Shown piece after piece: positions 1 through 9,305 of a DNA stretch of 64,000 nucleotides. Each line of letters opens with the position of its first letter. The first letter of the stretch is position 1. A program made the position numbers and the translations under genes. A model generated the notes under the pieces. The model had not been told where the DNA came from. It ran no database searches and saw nothing but the letters and a program-made list of their open reading frames with translations. Source of the DNA: VXNE01 sp965116625 (lineage in GTDB: Bacteria; Pseudomonadota; Gammaproteobacteria; Pseudomonadales; Azotimanducaceae); contig OZ220717.1 of assembly GCA_965116625.1 (NCBI GenBank), positions 1,984,001-2,048,000 on the forward strand, given 5' to 3'.

Positions 1-891
1 GAAGCCGGGCGTGTTCTGCGAATGCACGTTGTGCCCGCAGTTCGCCACGGTGACGAGGCGCCCGTCGGGTAGTGCGCCTGTCAGTCGCTCGCCCGCCTCG
101 GGCGTGAACACGTTCGAGTTCCCGCCCCGCACTACCAGTACCGGAAGGTCCAGGCCGCGCACGTCGTCGAGGTCCATCGCGGTGCGGGAGCCTTCCACCC
201 GGCGATGGTCGTTCTTGCTGACGTACTTGCCGTCGGCGCGCTGGAACAGGTTGTACTTGACCGTTCGCTCGACGTGCTCCCGCTTGCGGTACGGATCGTA
301 GTCGACGACGTTGTCGATGAACTGGTCCGGGTTGTCGAACTCGCGGTTGTTCCGGATGAAATTGCGGATCGTCCTGCCGCCACCTGGGTTCATCTCGGGG
401 CCGGAGTCGACAAGGACCAGCGCCCGCGCGAGCGTGGGGTCGGTGAGCGCGGCGAGCAGGGCGACGCGTCCGCCCATTGAGTGGCCGACGATGACCGGCC
501 GCGCCAGTTCGCGGTCACGGGCGAACGCGATCGCGTCCTCGGCCATCGCGATGGTCGAGTAGTCCAGTTCACGGCTCCACTCCGAGTCGCCGTGGCCGCG
601 CTGGTCAAGCGCGAATACGTGGTAGGAAGACGCGAGGGCGAGACTGACGAGGTCCCAGGAGTGGGAGGACTGGTTGGTCCCGTGCAGCAGCAGTATCGGC
701 GGCGCACCGGGGCGTCCCCACTCGGTGAAGTGGAATCGAAGCCGACGCACGACGGTCTGCCGGGAACAGTAGGCGATGTCGGCGCTGTGTCCGATACCGA
801 GATCTGCCGCGCTCCGGCACAGGCTGAGGAACTCCTCTGTGCCGGTCATCTCGTGCCGTGAAAGGTCCGCCGCGAATTCGTTCTGGTACAT
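1..891 (-). CDS. Alpha/beta hydrolase, 3' end cut by window
   Basis: A 297-codon open frame runs to the left edge without a stop, so the C-terminus lies outside the window. The start MYQNEF is the ATG at 891. An oxyanion LLLHGT stretch lies near residues 67-72, the nucleophile elbow GHSMGG has Ser138, and a late GHNVHSQN segment near residue 288 supplies the likely catalytic His. The fold is that of soluble hydrolases of the haloalkane dehalogenase/esterase/C-C hydrolase superfamily; the substrate cannot be read. The gene sits 52 bp downstream of ccoP on the same strand, possibly by chance. Confidence 0.85.
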   Translation of the reverse strand, partial: MYQNEFAADLSRHEMTGTEEFLSLCRSAADLGIGHSADIAYCSRQTVVRRLRFHFTEWGRPGAPPILLLHGTNQSSHSWDLVSLALASSYHVFALDQRGHGDSEWSRELDYSTIAMAEDAIAFARDRELARPVIVGHSMGGRVALLAALTDPTLARALVLVDSGPEMNPGGGRTIRNFIRNNREFDNPDQFIDNVVDYDPYRKREHVERTVKYNLFQRADGKYVSKNDHRRVEGSRTAMDLDDVRGLDLPVLVVRGGNSNVFTPEAGERLTGALPDGRLVTVANCGHNVHSQNTPGF

Positions 892-943
892 CGGTGCTCC
901 GCACCGTCTCACCTGGGAATTCGCGAAGTGTATCCCGTGCGCG

Positions 944-1903
944 TCATCCCTGCCTTGCGGCGGGCGGCTGCGACCCGGCGATGCGTCTGGAAGTGGAATC
1001 CTCCTCGAGGACGGCAGCACGATCCGGCAGCGTGGAGAGCAGCGCCACGAGCAGCCTGATCTGCGTGTCGTCGAGTCTTCCGCCAAAGGCCGGCATCTGG
1101 CCGTTCCTCCCGACGGCGATGGAATGCCGTATGGCTTCGATATCGCCGCCATAGAGATGGACGTCGTCGGTGAGGTCTGGCGCGCCGAGCAGCGGGTTGC
1201 CGGTGCCGTCGCCGCCGTGGCACGCCGCGCAGAACTGCTGGTAGCCGGTCCGGCCGGCGTGCTCTTCCGCCTCGCCGCGCGACAACGCCAGCGTGTAGTC
1301 GGCGAGTTGGTCGACGGCGTCTTCACCGAGTATTTGCAGCCAGCCGACCATGACGGCGTGGCGCCCGTCCCGAATCGACTGTTCGATCTGCTCGGCGCTG
1401 CCGCCCCACTGCCATGCGTCGTCCGTGAGGTCGGGGAAGTAAGGGGTCAGCCCTTTCGCATCGTAGCCGTGGCAGACGGCGCAGTTTCGGTCGTAGACGC
1501 GCTGGGCCGACGCCATCAGCGCGGGATTCCTGGCAATGTCCTCCAGGATCGTTTTCGCCGCCATCCGCCGCGCCGTTCCGAATTCACTCTCGAAAGCTGC
1601 AATGCTGCTCTCGAGTTCCCCTCCCTGGGACCATCGCAATGCGCCGGCATGACTGCCGAGGCCGGGATAGAGCATGAGGTAGAGCACGGAGATGACAAGA
1701 GAGCCGAAGATGAGCCAGAACCACCATATCGGCGCCGGATGGTCCCCTTCGCGCAGTTCCCCGTCCCAGACCGGGGAGTCCTCCTGGCTGTGCGTGTCGG
1801 CGGCAAAGTAGACGCTGTAGATCAGCCAGCCGAGACCGGCCAGGCTGGCCACCGTCAGGGTGGCGATCCAACCCGTCCAGAAATCACTGGGTAGTTCAGG
1901 CAT
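944..1903 (-). CDS. ccoP: cbb3 cytochrome c oxidase, diheme subunit CcoP
   Basis: Diheme membrane-anchored cytochrome c that passes electrons to CcoO/CcoN. From the MPELPSDFW start (ATG at 1903) there is an N-terminal domain with two membrane segments (about residues 10-33 and 58-79). Two c-type heme sites follow, CAVCH at 141-145 and CAACH at 225-229. The length of 319 residues fits CcoP. A longer reading starting 51 bp upstream would overlap ccoQ more deeply and lacks a good ribosome site. It is the last gene of ccoNOQP, and its start lies inside the end of ccoQ. Confidence 0.93.
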   Translation of the reverse strand: MPELPSDFWTGWIATLTVASLAGLGWLIYSVYFAADTHSQEDSPVWDGELREGDHPAPIWWFWLIFGSLVISVLYLMLYPGLGSHAGALRWSQGGELESSIAAFESEFGTARRMAAKTILEDIARNPALMASAQRVYDRNCAVCHGYDAKGLTPYFPDLTDDAWQWGGSAEQIEQSIRDGRHAVMVGWLQILGEDAVDQLADYTLALSRGEAEEHAGRTGYQQFCAACHGGDGTGNPLLGAPDLTDDVHLYGGDIEAIRHSIAVGRNGQMPAFGGRLDDTQIRLLVALLSTLPDRAAVLEEDSTSRRIAGSQPPAARQG

Positions 1904-2078
1904 GGGTATCCCCTTGCCCGGAGTCGCCCGTGACGCCGCGTTCAGGGCGTTCATCCTCCAGGGGAATCCGTGCCGATTGGTCGATGACCTCGTCCGTCGA
2001 CCGGTAGAAGACCCAGGCCGCCAGCGCGACCATGAACAGCATCACGAGCATGTCGCCGATGAAGATGAACCAGGTCAT
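1896..2078 (-). CDS. ccoQ: cbb3 oxidase small subunit CcoQ
   Basis: A 60-residue protein with one membrane helix (about residues 4-25) followed by an acidic hydrophilic tail. CcoQ stabilises the cbb3 complex. The start MTWFIF overlaps the ccoO stop as ATGA, indicating translational coupling, and the end overlaps the ccoP start by 8 bp. Position between ccoO and ccoP is the main identification; the sequence itself is weakly conserved in this family. Confidence 0.85.
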   Translation of the reverse strand: MTWFIFIGDMLVMLFMVALAAWVFYRSTDEVIDQSARIPLEDERPERGVTGDSGQGDTHA

Positions 2079-2698
2079 GGCGCCTCTCCCGGCGCGACTC
2101 CGAGTACCTGCAGGTAGGCGACGAGCGCGTCGACCTCCAGCATCCCCGAGAGCACCTCGGGCGCGCCTGCGATCTGTTCTTCGGTGTAGGGGTGTCCCAG
2201 CAACTTCAAAGCGCGCATCTTGCGCTGGATGTCGCCAGCCGCGTCGGCCGGCCTTTCGGCGAGCCATGGGTAGGCCGGCATGATGGAGTTCGGGACCACG
2301 CTGCGCGGGTCGAGCAGGTGCAGCCGATGCCAGAGGTCGGTGTAGCGGCCGCCGACGCGGTGCAGGTCCGGTCCGGTACGCTTCGAGCCCCACAGGAACG
2401 GCCGGTCGTAGGCGGACTCGCCGGCCCGGGAATACGGTCCGTAGCGCCTGATCTCCGCCAGCAGCGGACGAACCTGCTGCGAATGACAGGTGCTGCAGCC
2501 TTCGCGGATGTAGATGTCGCGGCCGGTCAACTCCAACGGGCCGTAGGGCGCCCTACCGGCATCAGGTGCCACCAGCGACTCCTGCATGACACTCGGCAGG
2601 ACCTGCACCAGCCCACCGATGGCCGACACGAACAGGATGCCGAAAATGAGCAGGCCCGCGTTCTCTTCCAGTTTCCTGTGCAGACCGATGGCGTTCAT
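2075..2698 (-). CDS. ccoO: cbb3 oxidase monoheme subunit CcoO
   Basis: A 207-residue membrane-anchored cytochrome c. It has an N-terminal helix (about residues 14-35), the heme site CSTCH at 68-72 within the typical REGC..CHSQQVRP context, and the distal Met in a NSIMPAYPW stretch. It receives electrons from CcoP and passes them to CcoN. The ATG at 2698 overlaps the ccoN stop as ATGA. Confidence 0.95.
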   Translation of the reverse strand: MNAIGLHRKLEENAGLLIFGILFVSAIGGLVQVLPSVMQESLVAPDAGRAPYGPLELTGRDIYIREGCSTCHSQQVRPLLAEIRRYGPYSRAGESAYDRPFLWGSKRTGPDLHRVGGRYTDLWHRLHLLDPRSVVPNSIMPAYPWLAERPADAAGDIQRKMRALKLLGHPYTEEQIAGAPEVLSGMLEVDALVAYLQVLGVAPGEAP

Positions 2699-4170
2699 GG
2701 TTGCGATCCGGCTTCGGGTGCGGGAGGCAGTACCGGCACGGTCCGCCGTCCCCTGATGGTCATGAACAGGTTGTAAGCAAGCAGTGCCGCACCGGCGAGG
2801 AAAACGACCCCGGCGACGAGCCGCAACGCGTAGTAGGGCGCCATGCTCGCCATGATGTCCTTGAAGCTGAAGGAGAGTTCGCCGATGTCGTCGAGGCTCA
2901 GCCACAACAGGCCCTGGGAGACGCCGGCGCCCCACATCGCGAGGACATAGAGCATTGTCCCGGCCAGTGCGAGCCAGAAGTGAACGTTGGCGAGCCTCGT
3001 GCTGTAGAGCGTCGTTCCCATGAGGCGTGGAACGAGAAAGTAGAAGGTGCCGAAGGTGATCATGGCGTTCCATCCGAGCGCGCCGGAATGCACGTGGCCC
3101 ACGGTCCAGTCCGTGAAGTGGCTGACCACGTTGACGCTCTTGATGGACATCATGGGGCCTTCGAAAGTTGCGAGCCCATAGAACGCGAGGGAAAGCACGA
3201 TGAACTTGAGCGCCGGGTCGACGCGGAGCTTCCGCCAGGCGCCGGCCACCGTCATGATGCCGTTGACCATTGTCGCCCAGGACGGCGCCAGCAGGATGAG
3301 GCTCATCACCATGCCAAGGGACTGTACCCACTCGGGAATCGAACTGTAGTGAAGGTGGTGCGGACCCGCCCAGATGTAACTGTAGGTGAACGCCCAGAAA
3401 GCGATGATCGACAGCCGGTAACTCCAGATCGGCCGGCCGGCGTGCTTCGGCAGGAAGTAGTAGAGCATCCCGAGAAATCCGCCAGTCAGCAGAAAACCGA
3501 CCGCATTGTGACCGTACCACCACTGCACGATGGCGTCCTGGGCACCGGCGAACAGCGAATAGGACTTCGAGATCGACACGGGTATGGCGAGACTGTTGAC
3601 GATGTGCAGCATGGCGATGACGATGATGAGCGCGCCATAGAACCAGTTGGAGACATAGATCGGCTTGATCCGGCGCTTCGCGATGGTGCCGAAGAAGACG
3701 ATGGCGAAGCACACCCAGACCACGGCGATGGCGATGTCGAAGGGCCATTCCAGTTCCGCGTATTCCTTGCCGCCGGTCCATCCGGCGAGGAGCGATATGC
3801 CGCCGCCCAGCACGCCGATCTGCCAGGCGAAACAGCAGAACCAGGCGAGTCCCGGGGCGAAGAGCGGCACATGGCACGTGCGCTGCACGCTGTAGAAGGC
3901 GGTGCCCATCAGCGCCGATACGCCGAATCCGAAGATGACGGCGTTGGTATGCAGCGAGCGCAGCCGGCCGAAGGACAGCCATTCCTGGCCAAAGTCGAGC
4001 TTCGGCCACACGAGTTCCGCCGCGACGTGGACGCCGGCAGCCATGCCGAGGAGGGACCAGATGATGGAAAAGACGACCAGAGCCGTGACGACCCTGTCTC
4101 TATAGGCTTCCTGGAAGGGTTCGAGTTCCCGGGAGGTCCCGGCGGGCATCGTGTTCGAAGTGGCCGTCAT
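2695..4170 (-). CDS. ccoN: cbb3 oxidase catalytic subunit CcoN
   Basis: Multi-pass heme-copper oxygen reductase subunit I, 491 residues from MTATSNTM. Expected ligands are visible: His74 (low-spin heme), His221 in WWYGHNAVG, His271/His272 in AGPHHLHY (CuB), and the GHVHSG pair His359/His361. This is the high-affinity C-type oxidase used at low oxygen. It follows a Yip1-like gene by only 2 bp. The usual assembly genes ccoGHIS and an FNR-type regulator are not in the window, so maturation must be encoded elsewhere. Confidence 0.96.
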   Translation of the reverse strand: MTATSNTMPAGTSRELEPFQEAYRDRVVTALVVFSIIWSLLGMAAGVHVAAELVWPKLDFGQEWLSFGRLRSLHTNAVIFGFGVSALMGTAFYSVQRTCHVPLFAPGLAWFCCFAWQIGVLGGGISLLAGWTGGKEYAELEWPFDIAIAVVWVCFAIVFFGTIAKRRIKPIYVSNWFYGALIIVIAMLHIVNSLAIPVSISKSYSLFAGAQDAIVQWWYGHNAVGFLLTGGFLGMLYYFLPKHAGRPIWSYRLSIIAFWAFTYSYIWAGPHHLHYSSIPEWVQSLGMVMSLILLAPSWATMVNGIMTVAGAWRKLRVDPALKFIVLSLAFYGLATFEGPMMSIKSVNVVSHFTDWTVGHVHSGALGWNAMITFGTFYFLVPRLMGTTLYSTRLANVHFWLALAGTMLYVLAMWGAGVSQGLLWLSLDDIGELSFSFKDIMASMAPYYALRLVAGVVFLAGAALLAYNLFMTIRGRRTVPVLPPAPEAGSQP

Positions 4171-4172
4171 GC

Positions 4173-4778
4173 TCAGACGCCGATCGAAGGGCCGATACCG
4201 CTCGCCCAGAGGGCGACGGTCAGGCCGAGCAGGGTCACCGCACCGACCAGCAGGTACGCGACGAGCGAAGACGCCATCAGCATGCCGCGCTCGGGACCGG
4301 TCCCGAGCGCGATGGGAATCCCCCTGTACAACAGGTAGATGCTCCAGATCATCGCCGGAATGAGCACCAGGAGGTTGACGAATACGTGCGGGAACAGGTG
4401 CAGGACACTGCCCGCGACCAGGGGCGTGGCGACGACGCCGACGAGCGCAAGGTGGGTGCCCAACGAATCGCTCGCGCCGTAGGTGGGGGCCATCCAACGC
4501 CCGACAAATGCCGTGCTGACAAGCCCGAAGAGCAACGCGAAGAAGTACGCGATGCTGATCTGCGTCAATACATCGCCCGACAGGTAGAGGGGCTGTGCCG
4601 CGCCGAGCCGCCAGCCGAAAGTCGATGCGCCGATGAATGCGAACACCGGTGGCGCGAGGGCCAGCCAGACGATCCGTTTGAAGAACACGGCAAGGGGGTC
4701 GGTCTCCGACCGGGCAAGCGCTTCAAAGGCGTCGGTGGGCTTGAGGATGGCTTTCAGCAACTGCGGCGAATATCGCAT
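4173..4778 (-). CDS. Yip1-family multi-pass membrane protein
   Basis: A 201-residue protein with about five hydrophobic helices and an N-terminal YSPQLLKAILKPTDAFEALA stretch, typical of bacterial Yip1/DUF1282 proteins. It ends 2 bp before the ccoN start, so it is most likely the first gene of the cco transcript. A link to cbb3 assembly or membrane insertion is only inferred from this position. It carries no metal-binding or enzymatic motif. Confidence 0.7.
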   Translation of the reverse strand: MRYSPQLLKAILKPTDAFEALARSETDPLAVFFKRIVWLALAPPVFAFIGASTFGWRLGAAQPLYLSGDVLTQISIAYFFALLFGLVSTAFVGRWMAPTYGASDSLGTHLALVGVVATPLVAGSVLHLFPHVFVNLLVLIPAMIWSIYLLYRGIPIALGTGPERGMLMASSLVAYLLVGAVTLLGLTVALWASGIGPSIGV

Positions 4779-4880
4779 TGAGGGCGGCGAATCGGTTGGG
4801 AATCATACCGCGTTCGAGTCGGCGGTCATGTGTCGGGAGCTTCGCGAAGTCGTGCCCGGCGACGGGGGGGCTTAGGCGTC

Positions 4881-5930
4881 TCAATCCTTCTCCGTCGAGG
4901 CCCGCCGCGCCGTTATGGCCTCCACCCGGGCAAGCAGGTCGTCGCCCGACTCGGTCTGCGACAGCAACAACCACTCTCCGATCCTCAAGTAATCCTCGGG
5001 TTCGGTCACGCCGCTTAGCAATGCCGCGAGACGGGTGGCTGTCGTGGCATCAAATTTCGCCGCCGCCTGGCGGGTCAGGATGTCCTGTTGCGCCCGTCGT
5101 TCGGCGGCGTCGGCCCGTTGTTCGGCGTCGTCGGCCCGTTGTTGAGCTGCGTTGGCACGGGTCTCGGCGATGTCGCGACCGGCACCTTCCTCCTCCGGCG
5201 TCGGCAAATCGCGCCCGGTCGCGGGGTCGTAGAGCCGGATGTCAGATTCCTTGAGCCACAGGCCCAGGCCGAGCGATTCGCTACGTAATCCCCGCTCGCC
5301 GTTCCCAAGCGCGACCTCTCGCATCTTTCGGTAGCGCCTGCCGCGCAGTTCAAGACCCTGTAGCGGCGGTTTCAGCCACTCGCCACGTGGGTCGTACAGG
5401 AAGTACTCACCCACGCCCCACTGGGCGTATCGCTGCCGCTTGGTGCGCTCGTCCTCGCGCCGCGTGGAGGCGGAAGTGATCTCCAGTACGAATGCCGGCG
5501 GCTTCTCCTCCCAGATCTTGAACAGGTCGCGTTCGCCGCGCTTGACGCCGAATGCCACGAAGATGTCGGGCGAGAGGTGCCTGCGCGGGTTGCCCGGCTC
5601 GTCGAATACCAGCAGATTGGAGCCCACGTAGACATCGTCGCGGCCGGCGAGGTGCTTGCGGATGCCGTAAGCCGCACCCGCCAGGCGCATGAAATGGCGT
5701 TCGGTTTCGGCCACCGGCTTGCCGTCCGAAGTGGGGTACTGAACGACGTCCGGTTCTATCGCAAGCGTTTGACTCAAGTAGGTGTCCCTGACCTGCGGCG
5801 CGCCGTGGTTCGCGGGCCGTGCGGGGAAGTTAACACAGGATTTCCGGCCGTCCCAAACCCGTTCGTTTCGCGCATGTGGTGTGCCATGGTCCGCCTCCAA
5901 CGATGCCGTTTCAGTCGGTTTGATTGTCAC
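4881..5930 (-). CDS. Uma2-type PD-(D/E)XK-fold protein with coiled-coil tail
   Basis: A 349-residue protein of the Uma2/DUF820 family. The nuclease-like core spans roughly residues 55-215: QYPTSDGKPVAET, LSPDIFVAFG with the Asp, FVLEITSAST with the Glu, and GVGEYFLYDP. An alanine/arginine/glutamate-rich coiled coil follows (about 250-285) with near-repeated RADDAEQRADAAERRA units, mirrored as repeats in the DNA. The family has a restriction-endonuclease fold and is abundant in cyanobacteria; its role is not established. The start is a GTG at 5930; no better in-frame start lies before the core. Confidence 0.75.
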   Translation of the reverse strand: MTIKPTETASLEADHGTPHARNERVWDGRKSCVNFPARPANHGAPQVRDTYLSQTLAIEPDVVQYPTSDGKPVAETERHFMRLAGAAYGIRKHLAGRDDVYVGSNLLVFDEPGNPRRHLSPDIFVAFGVKRGERDLFKIWEEKPPAFVLEITSASTRREDERTKRQRYAQWGVGEYFLYDPRGEWLKPPLQGLELRGRRYRKMREVALGNGERGLRSESLGLGLWLKESDIRLYDPATGRDLPTPEEEGAGRDIAETRANAAQQRADDAEQRADAAERRAQQDILTRQAAAKFDATTATRLAALLSGVTEPEDYLRIGEWLLLSQTESGDDLLARVEAITARRASTEKD

Positions 5931-6117
5931 TGATCAGCCAGTCCGGTGATGCCAGCCAAAGCTGCTGATCGATGTGGGCAATGCGCTCCTCGCCGTGCAG
6001 GTTTCTGCCGGGCGGCCGAGCCAGGGATCGCGTCGCGCGCCTGGGGCAGAAAAGCAGGTCCCGCACCAGGCCCGGTGCGGTGTAATCTGGCGTGGTGGAT
6101 TGAAGGGAGGTCCGGCC

Positions 6118-8337
6118 ATGCGACGGATGAGGATGGTCCTGTTTGTGGCGTCAGCGGCTGCGGCGCTCGCCGGTTGTGGCCGGGCACCCGAACCCACCCT
6201 GGCCGATGCCATCCGTGCGGCCACAGCCACGGTGGCGACCGACCGGATCGTGGCCGCGGACACCGAACCCGGCAACTGGCTCGCACACGGCCGTACCTAC
6301 GATGAACAGCGGCACAGCCCGCTCGCCGGCATCAACGACGGCAACGTGAGCGACCTCGGTCTCGCGTGGTACTGGGACACTGGAGATTCGCGTGGCCTGG
6401 AAGCGACGCCGATCGTTGTCGATGGCGTCCTGTTCTCCACGGGCACCTGGAGCCGGGTGTATGCCAACGACGGCCGGACCGGCGAACTGATCTGGCAGTA
6501 CGACCCGCAGGTGCCGAAGGAGTGGGGCAAATTCGCCTGCTGCGACGTGGTGAACCGGGGCGTCGCCGTGTGGAAGGGCCGTGTATTCGTGGGGACGCTC
6601 GATGGCCGGTTGGTGGCCCTGGATGCCGGCACGGGTGAGGTGGTCTGGGAAGTCCTCACGATCGACCGAGACTGGCCATATACGATCACCGGAGCGCCGA
6701 GGGTCGTCAATGACCTGGTCGTGATCGGCAATGGCGGCGGCGAGTACGGGGTGCGTGGTTACGTCACCGCCTACGACTGGGAGACGGGCGACGAGCGGTG
6801 GCGATTCTGGACGGTGCCCGGAGACCCGTCGAAGCCGTTCGAGAATCCGGCGATGGAACTGGCGGCGCCGACCTGGAATGGCGAGTGGTGGAAAGCCGGT
6901 GGCGGCGGCACCGTCTGGGATTCGATGGCGTTCGACCCCGAACTCAACCTGCTCTACATCGGCGTTGGCAACGGCACCCCTTGGAACCGTGACCTCCGCA
7001 GTCCTGGCGGCGGCGACAACCTGTACCTCGCCTCCATCGTCGCCCTCGACGCGGATGACGGTTCCATGGCGTGGCACTACCAGACGACGCCCGGCGAGAC
7101 CTGGGACTACACGGCGACGCAGCACATGATCCTGGCCGACATCGAGATCGGCGGCGAGCTGCGCAGGGTCATCATGCAGGCGCCGAAGAACGGCTTCTTC
7201 TACGTGCTCGACCGCACCGACGGTGCGTTCATCTCCGCAGACGCTTACGTGCCGGTGAACTGGGCCAGCCACGTCGATCCGGCGACCGGCAGGCCGGTGG
7301 AAGTCCCCGGTGCCCGCTACGCCGACAGCGTGCAGCTCATCGCCCCGTCGCCGCACGGCGGTCACAACTGGCATCCGATGGCCTACAACCCGGACACCGG
7401 CTACGTCTATATCCCGGCCCTGGATATGGTCTTTCCGTACGGGCAGGCCCCGGATTTCGAATACAAGCCGGGGGAGTTCAACACCGGCATCGACATCGTG
7501 CCGCTGCTGCCCCCGAAGACGGTCGATGGCCAGGTGGAGGTGTTGCGGAGCATGAAGGGCCACCTGGCCGCCTGGGACCCCGTGGAGCAGCGCGAGGTCT
7601 GGCGGGTACAGCATCCCACCACGTGGAACGGCGGCCTGTTGTCCACGGCGGGCAACCTCGTCTTCCAGGGCCGCTCCGACGGATACTTCGCCGCCTACGC
7701 CGCGGACTCCGGCGCGCTGCTGTGGGAGACCCCGGTGCACATGGGAATCATCGCCGCGCCGGTCGCCTACACCGTGGATGGCGTGCAGTACATCGCCGTG
7801 GTGGCGGGATGGGGTGGCTCGTTCACCGTGTTTTCAGGGGTGCCGCGGCACAAGGGCAACGTGCTGACCGAGGGACGTATCCTGGCGTTCAGGCTTGGCG
7901 GAACATCCGAATTGCCTGAACCCGCCGTGACCCATGTGAACATCCCGGAACCTCCGGACATCGACGCGGCGCCGGAGGCGGTTGCCCACGGCGAACTCCT
8001 CTATCACACGTGGTGCTCAGGCTGCCACGGCGCGGGCGTGACATCGGGCAGCAACCTGCCGGACCTGAAGTACATGTCCGCGGCTGCCCACGGGAGCTGG
8101 GTGGCGATCGTGCGCGAGGGTGCCTATGCAACCGCCGGCATGCCCGGCTTCAGCCACGTCCTGAGCGAGGAGGACTCCGAGGCCCTGCACGCGTACGTGG
8201 TGAACCAGACCCGGGCCTCCATCGCGTTCTGCGAATCCGAGTATCCCGATGTCTACCCGGAACTGTTCGGGACCGCGTGCACGAAACGGGTTGTGGCACA
8301 GGAGTCGCCGGCAGACGAGGTTGCTCCGAACGAATAG
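6118..8337 (+). CDS. PQQ-dependent quinohemoprotein alcohol dehydrogenase, predicted lipoprotein
   Basis: Oxidises alcohols in the periplasm with PQQ and passes electrons to a fused cytochrome c. The start is the ATG at 6118 behind GGGAGG. The first 20 residues form a lipoprotein signal with an LAGC lipobox. The body has PQQ beta-propeller repeats, an adjacent-cysteine pair FACCDVV (the disulfide ring of PQQ alcohol dehydrogenases), and GNGTPWNRDLRSPGGGDN with the active-site Asp region. The C-terminal domain carries CSGCH. At 739 residues it fits a type II/III quinohemoprotein. It stands alone, divergent from the Uma2 gene; no PQQ synthesis genes are in the window. Confidence 0.9.
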   Translation: MRRMRMVLFVASAAAALAGCGRAPEPTLADAIRAATATVATDRIVAADTEPGNWLAHGRTYDEQRHSPLAGINDGNVSDLGLAWYWDTGDSRGLEATPIVVDGVLFSTGTWSRVYANDGRTGELIWQYDPQVPKEWGKFACCDVVNRGVAVWKGRVFVGTLDGRLVALDAGTGEVVWEVLTIDRDWPYTITGAPRVVNDLVVIGNGGGEYGVRGYVTAYDWETGDERWRFWTVPGDPSKPFENPAMELAAPTWNGEWWKAGGGGTVWDSMAFDPELNLLYIGVGNGTPWNRDLRSPGGGDNLYLASIVALDADDGSMAWHYQTTPGETWDYTATQHMILADIEIGGELRRVIMQAPKNGFFYVLDRTDGAFISADAYVPVNWASHVDPATGRPVEVPGARYADSVQLIAPSPHGGHNWHPMAYNPDTGYVYIPALDMVFPYGQAPDFEYKPGEFNTGIDIVPLLPPKTVDGQVEVLRSMKGHLAAWDPVEQREVWRVQHPTTWNGGLLSTAGNLVFQGRSDGYFAAYAADSGALLWETPVHMGIIAAPVAYTVDGVQYIAVVAGWGGSFTVFSGVPRHKGNVLTEGRILAFRLGGTSELPEPAVTHVNIPEPPDIDAAPEAVAHGELLYHTWCSGCHGAGVTSGSNLPDLKYMSAAAHGSWVAIVREGAYATAGMPGFSHVLSEEDSEALHAYVVNQTRASIAFCESEYPDVYPELFGTACTKRVVAQESPADEVAPNE

Positions 8338-8451
8338 TTGCCGATGGCCCCGATTCTGGCGAATCCGTAGGTCACGAGGCGAAGTACTGCTGCTGCTCGA
8401 GACATCGCGATCTCTGGACCCGGGGCGAGCCCGTTGTCGGCCAGGAGGGTG

Positions 8452-9280
8452 TCATGCTTTTCCCTGCTTGTGCGCGTTCCAGACTTCGCGCCAGGCATCG
8501 AACTCGGCCGGCGACACCCGGTAACGGGCATGGTTTCCTTCGTGGAGGCCAAGGAGTTCCATCTCGGCGATCTCCAGGAAGCGCGCGCGGTCGCCGGTCT
8601 CGACATTCGCCTCGACCCAGGCGGCAACCCGGGCGGAGGCCGATCCGACATCCAGGCGGTTGCGGACCACTTCGCCAACGATCTGGCGCAATGCCTCGCG
8701 GTGGCGAAGCCTGAACGGGTCCGGTTCGCCGACGGATTGCCTGACAGCACCATAGCGGGCTGCGGAACGTTCGTAGGCCCAGATGAAGAGGTCCTTCATC
8801 AGGCTTGTGTCGTTCTGCTCGTATACCAGCAGCAGCGCATCGGTGTAGTAGTCGCGGGGCACGTCGTTGAACGAGAGCGGTGAGAGGTCGTGCTTGATGA
8901 AAGGTATGTTCGTCGCGAGGCGCGAGACCCGCTTGTTGACGTCGTCGAATGCCTGGACATACGGCAGTTGAACGAAGCAGAACAGCGCCTGTTCGAGCGG
9001 GTGATCGATCGACTGCGCCGTGGCGAGGACGCGGTTGAAGCACTCCTCCACCTGCGCCGGCACATCGGGAGGGCGGTAGGCGGAGGCGCCGATGCCGACG
9101 GGCATCGTTCTCAACCGCCCCGGTGCTGAGCCGTTGCACGGCAACCAGCCGGGCGAGCCGGTACTGAAGGGTGCGTCTTGGCACCGCGCCATCGAGTTCG
9201 CGGGCGATGTCCTTCACGCCGATGCCGTGGGGGTGACGGCCGACGACGGCTTCGATTTCGTTCAACGCGTTCTCAAGCAT
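8452..9280 (-). pseudogene. Fic-family gene with internal deletion and frameshift
   Basis: Two pieces of one protein lie in different frames. From 9280 to about 9130 is a winged-helix N-terminus (MLENALNEIEAVVGRHPHG..., RRTLQYRLARLV). From about 9125 to 8452 is the Fic C-terminal half, with PVGIG, QLPYVQAFDDVNKRVSRL and WAYERSAARY. In family members as I remember them, about 180 residues separate these segments, so roughly 0.5 kb appears deleted, leaving a frameshift. The motif reads QAFDDVNKR where active Fic AMPylators have HPFxxGNGR, so even an intact copy may not AMPylate. An assembly error is possible but would not explain the missing middle. Confidence 0.7.
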
Positions 9281-9305
9281 CGATCTTGGGCTGGCTGCGC
9301 GATTT

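Noticed and set aside
2701..4338. Long plus-strand frame of 545 codons opposite ccoN
   Set aside because: It mirrors the codon pattern of ccoN, lacks any recognisable domain and is a GC-rich antisense shadow.
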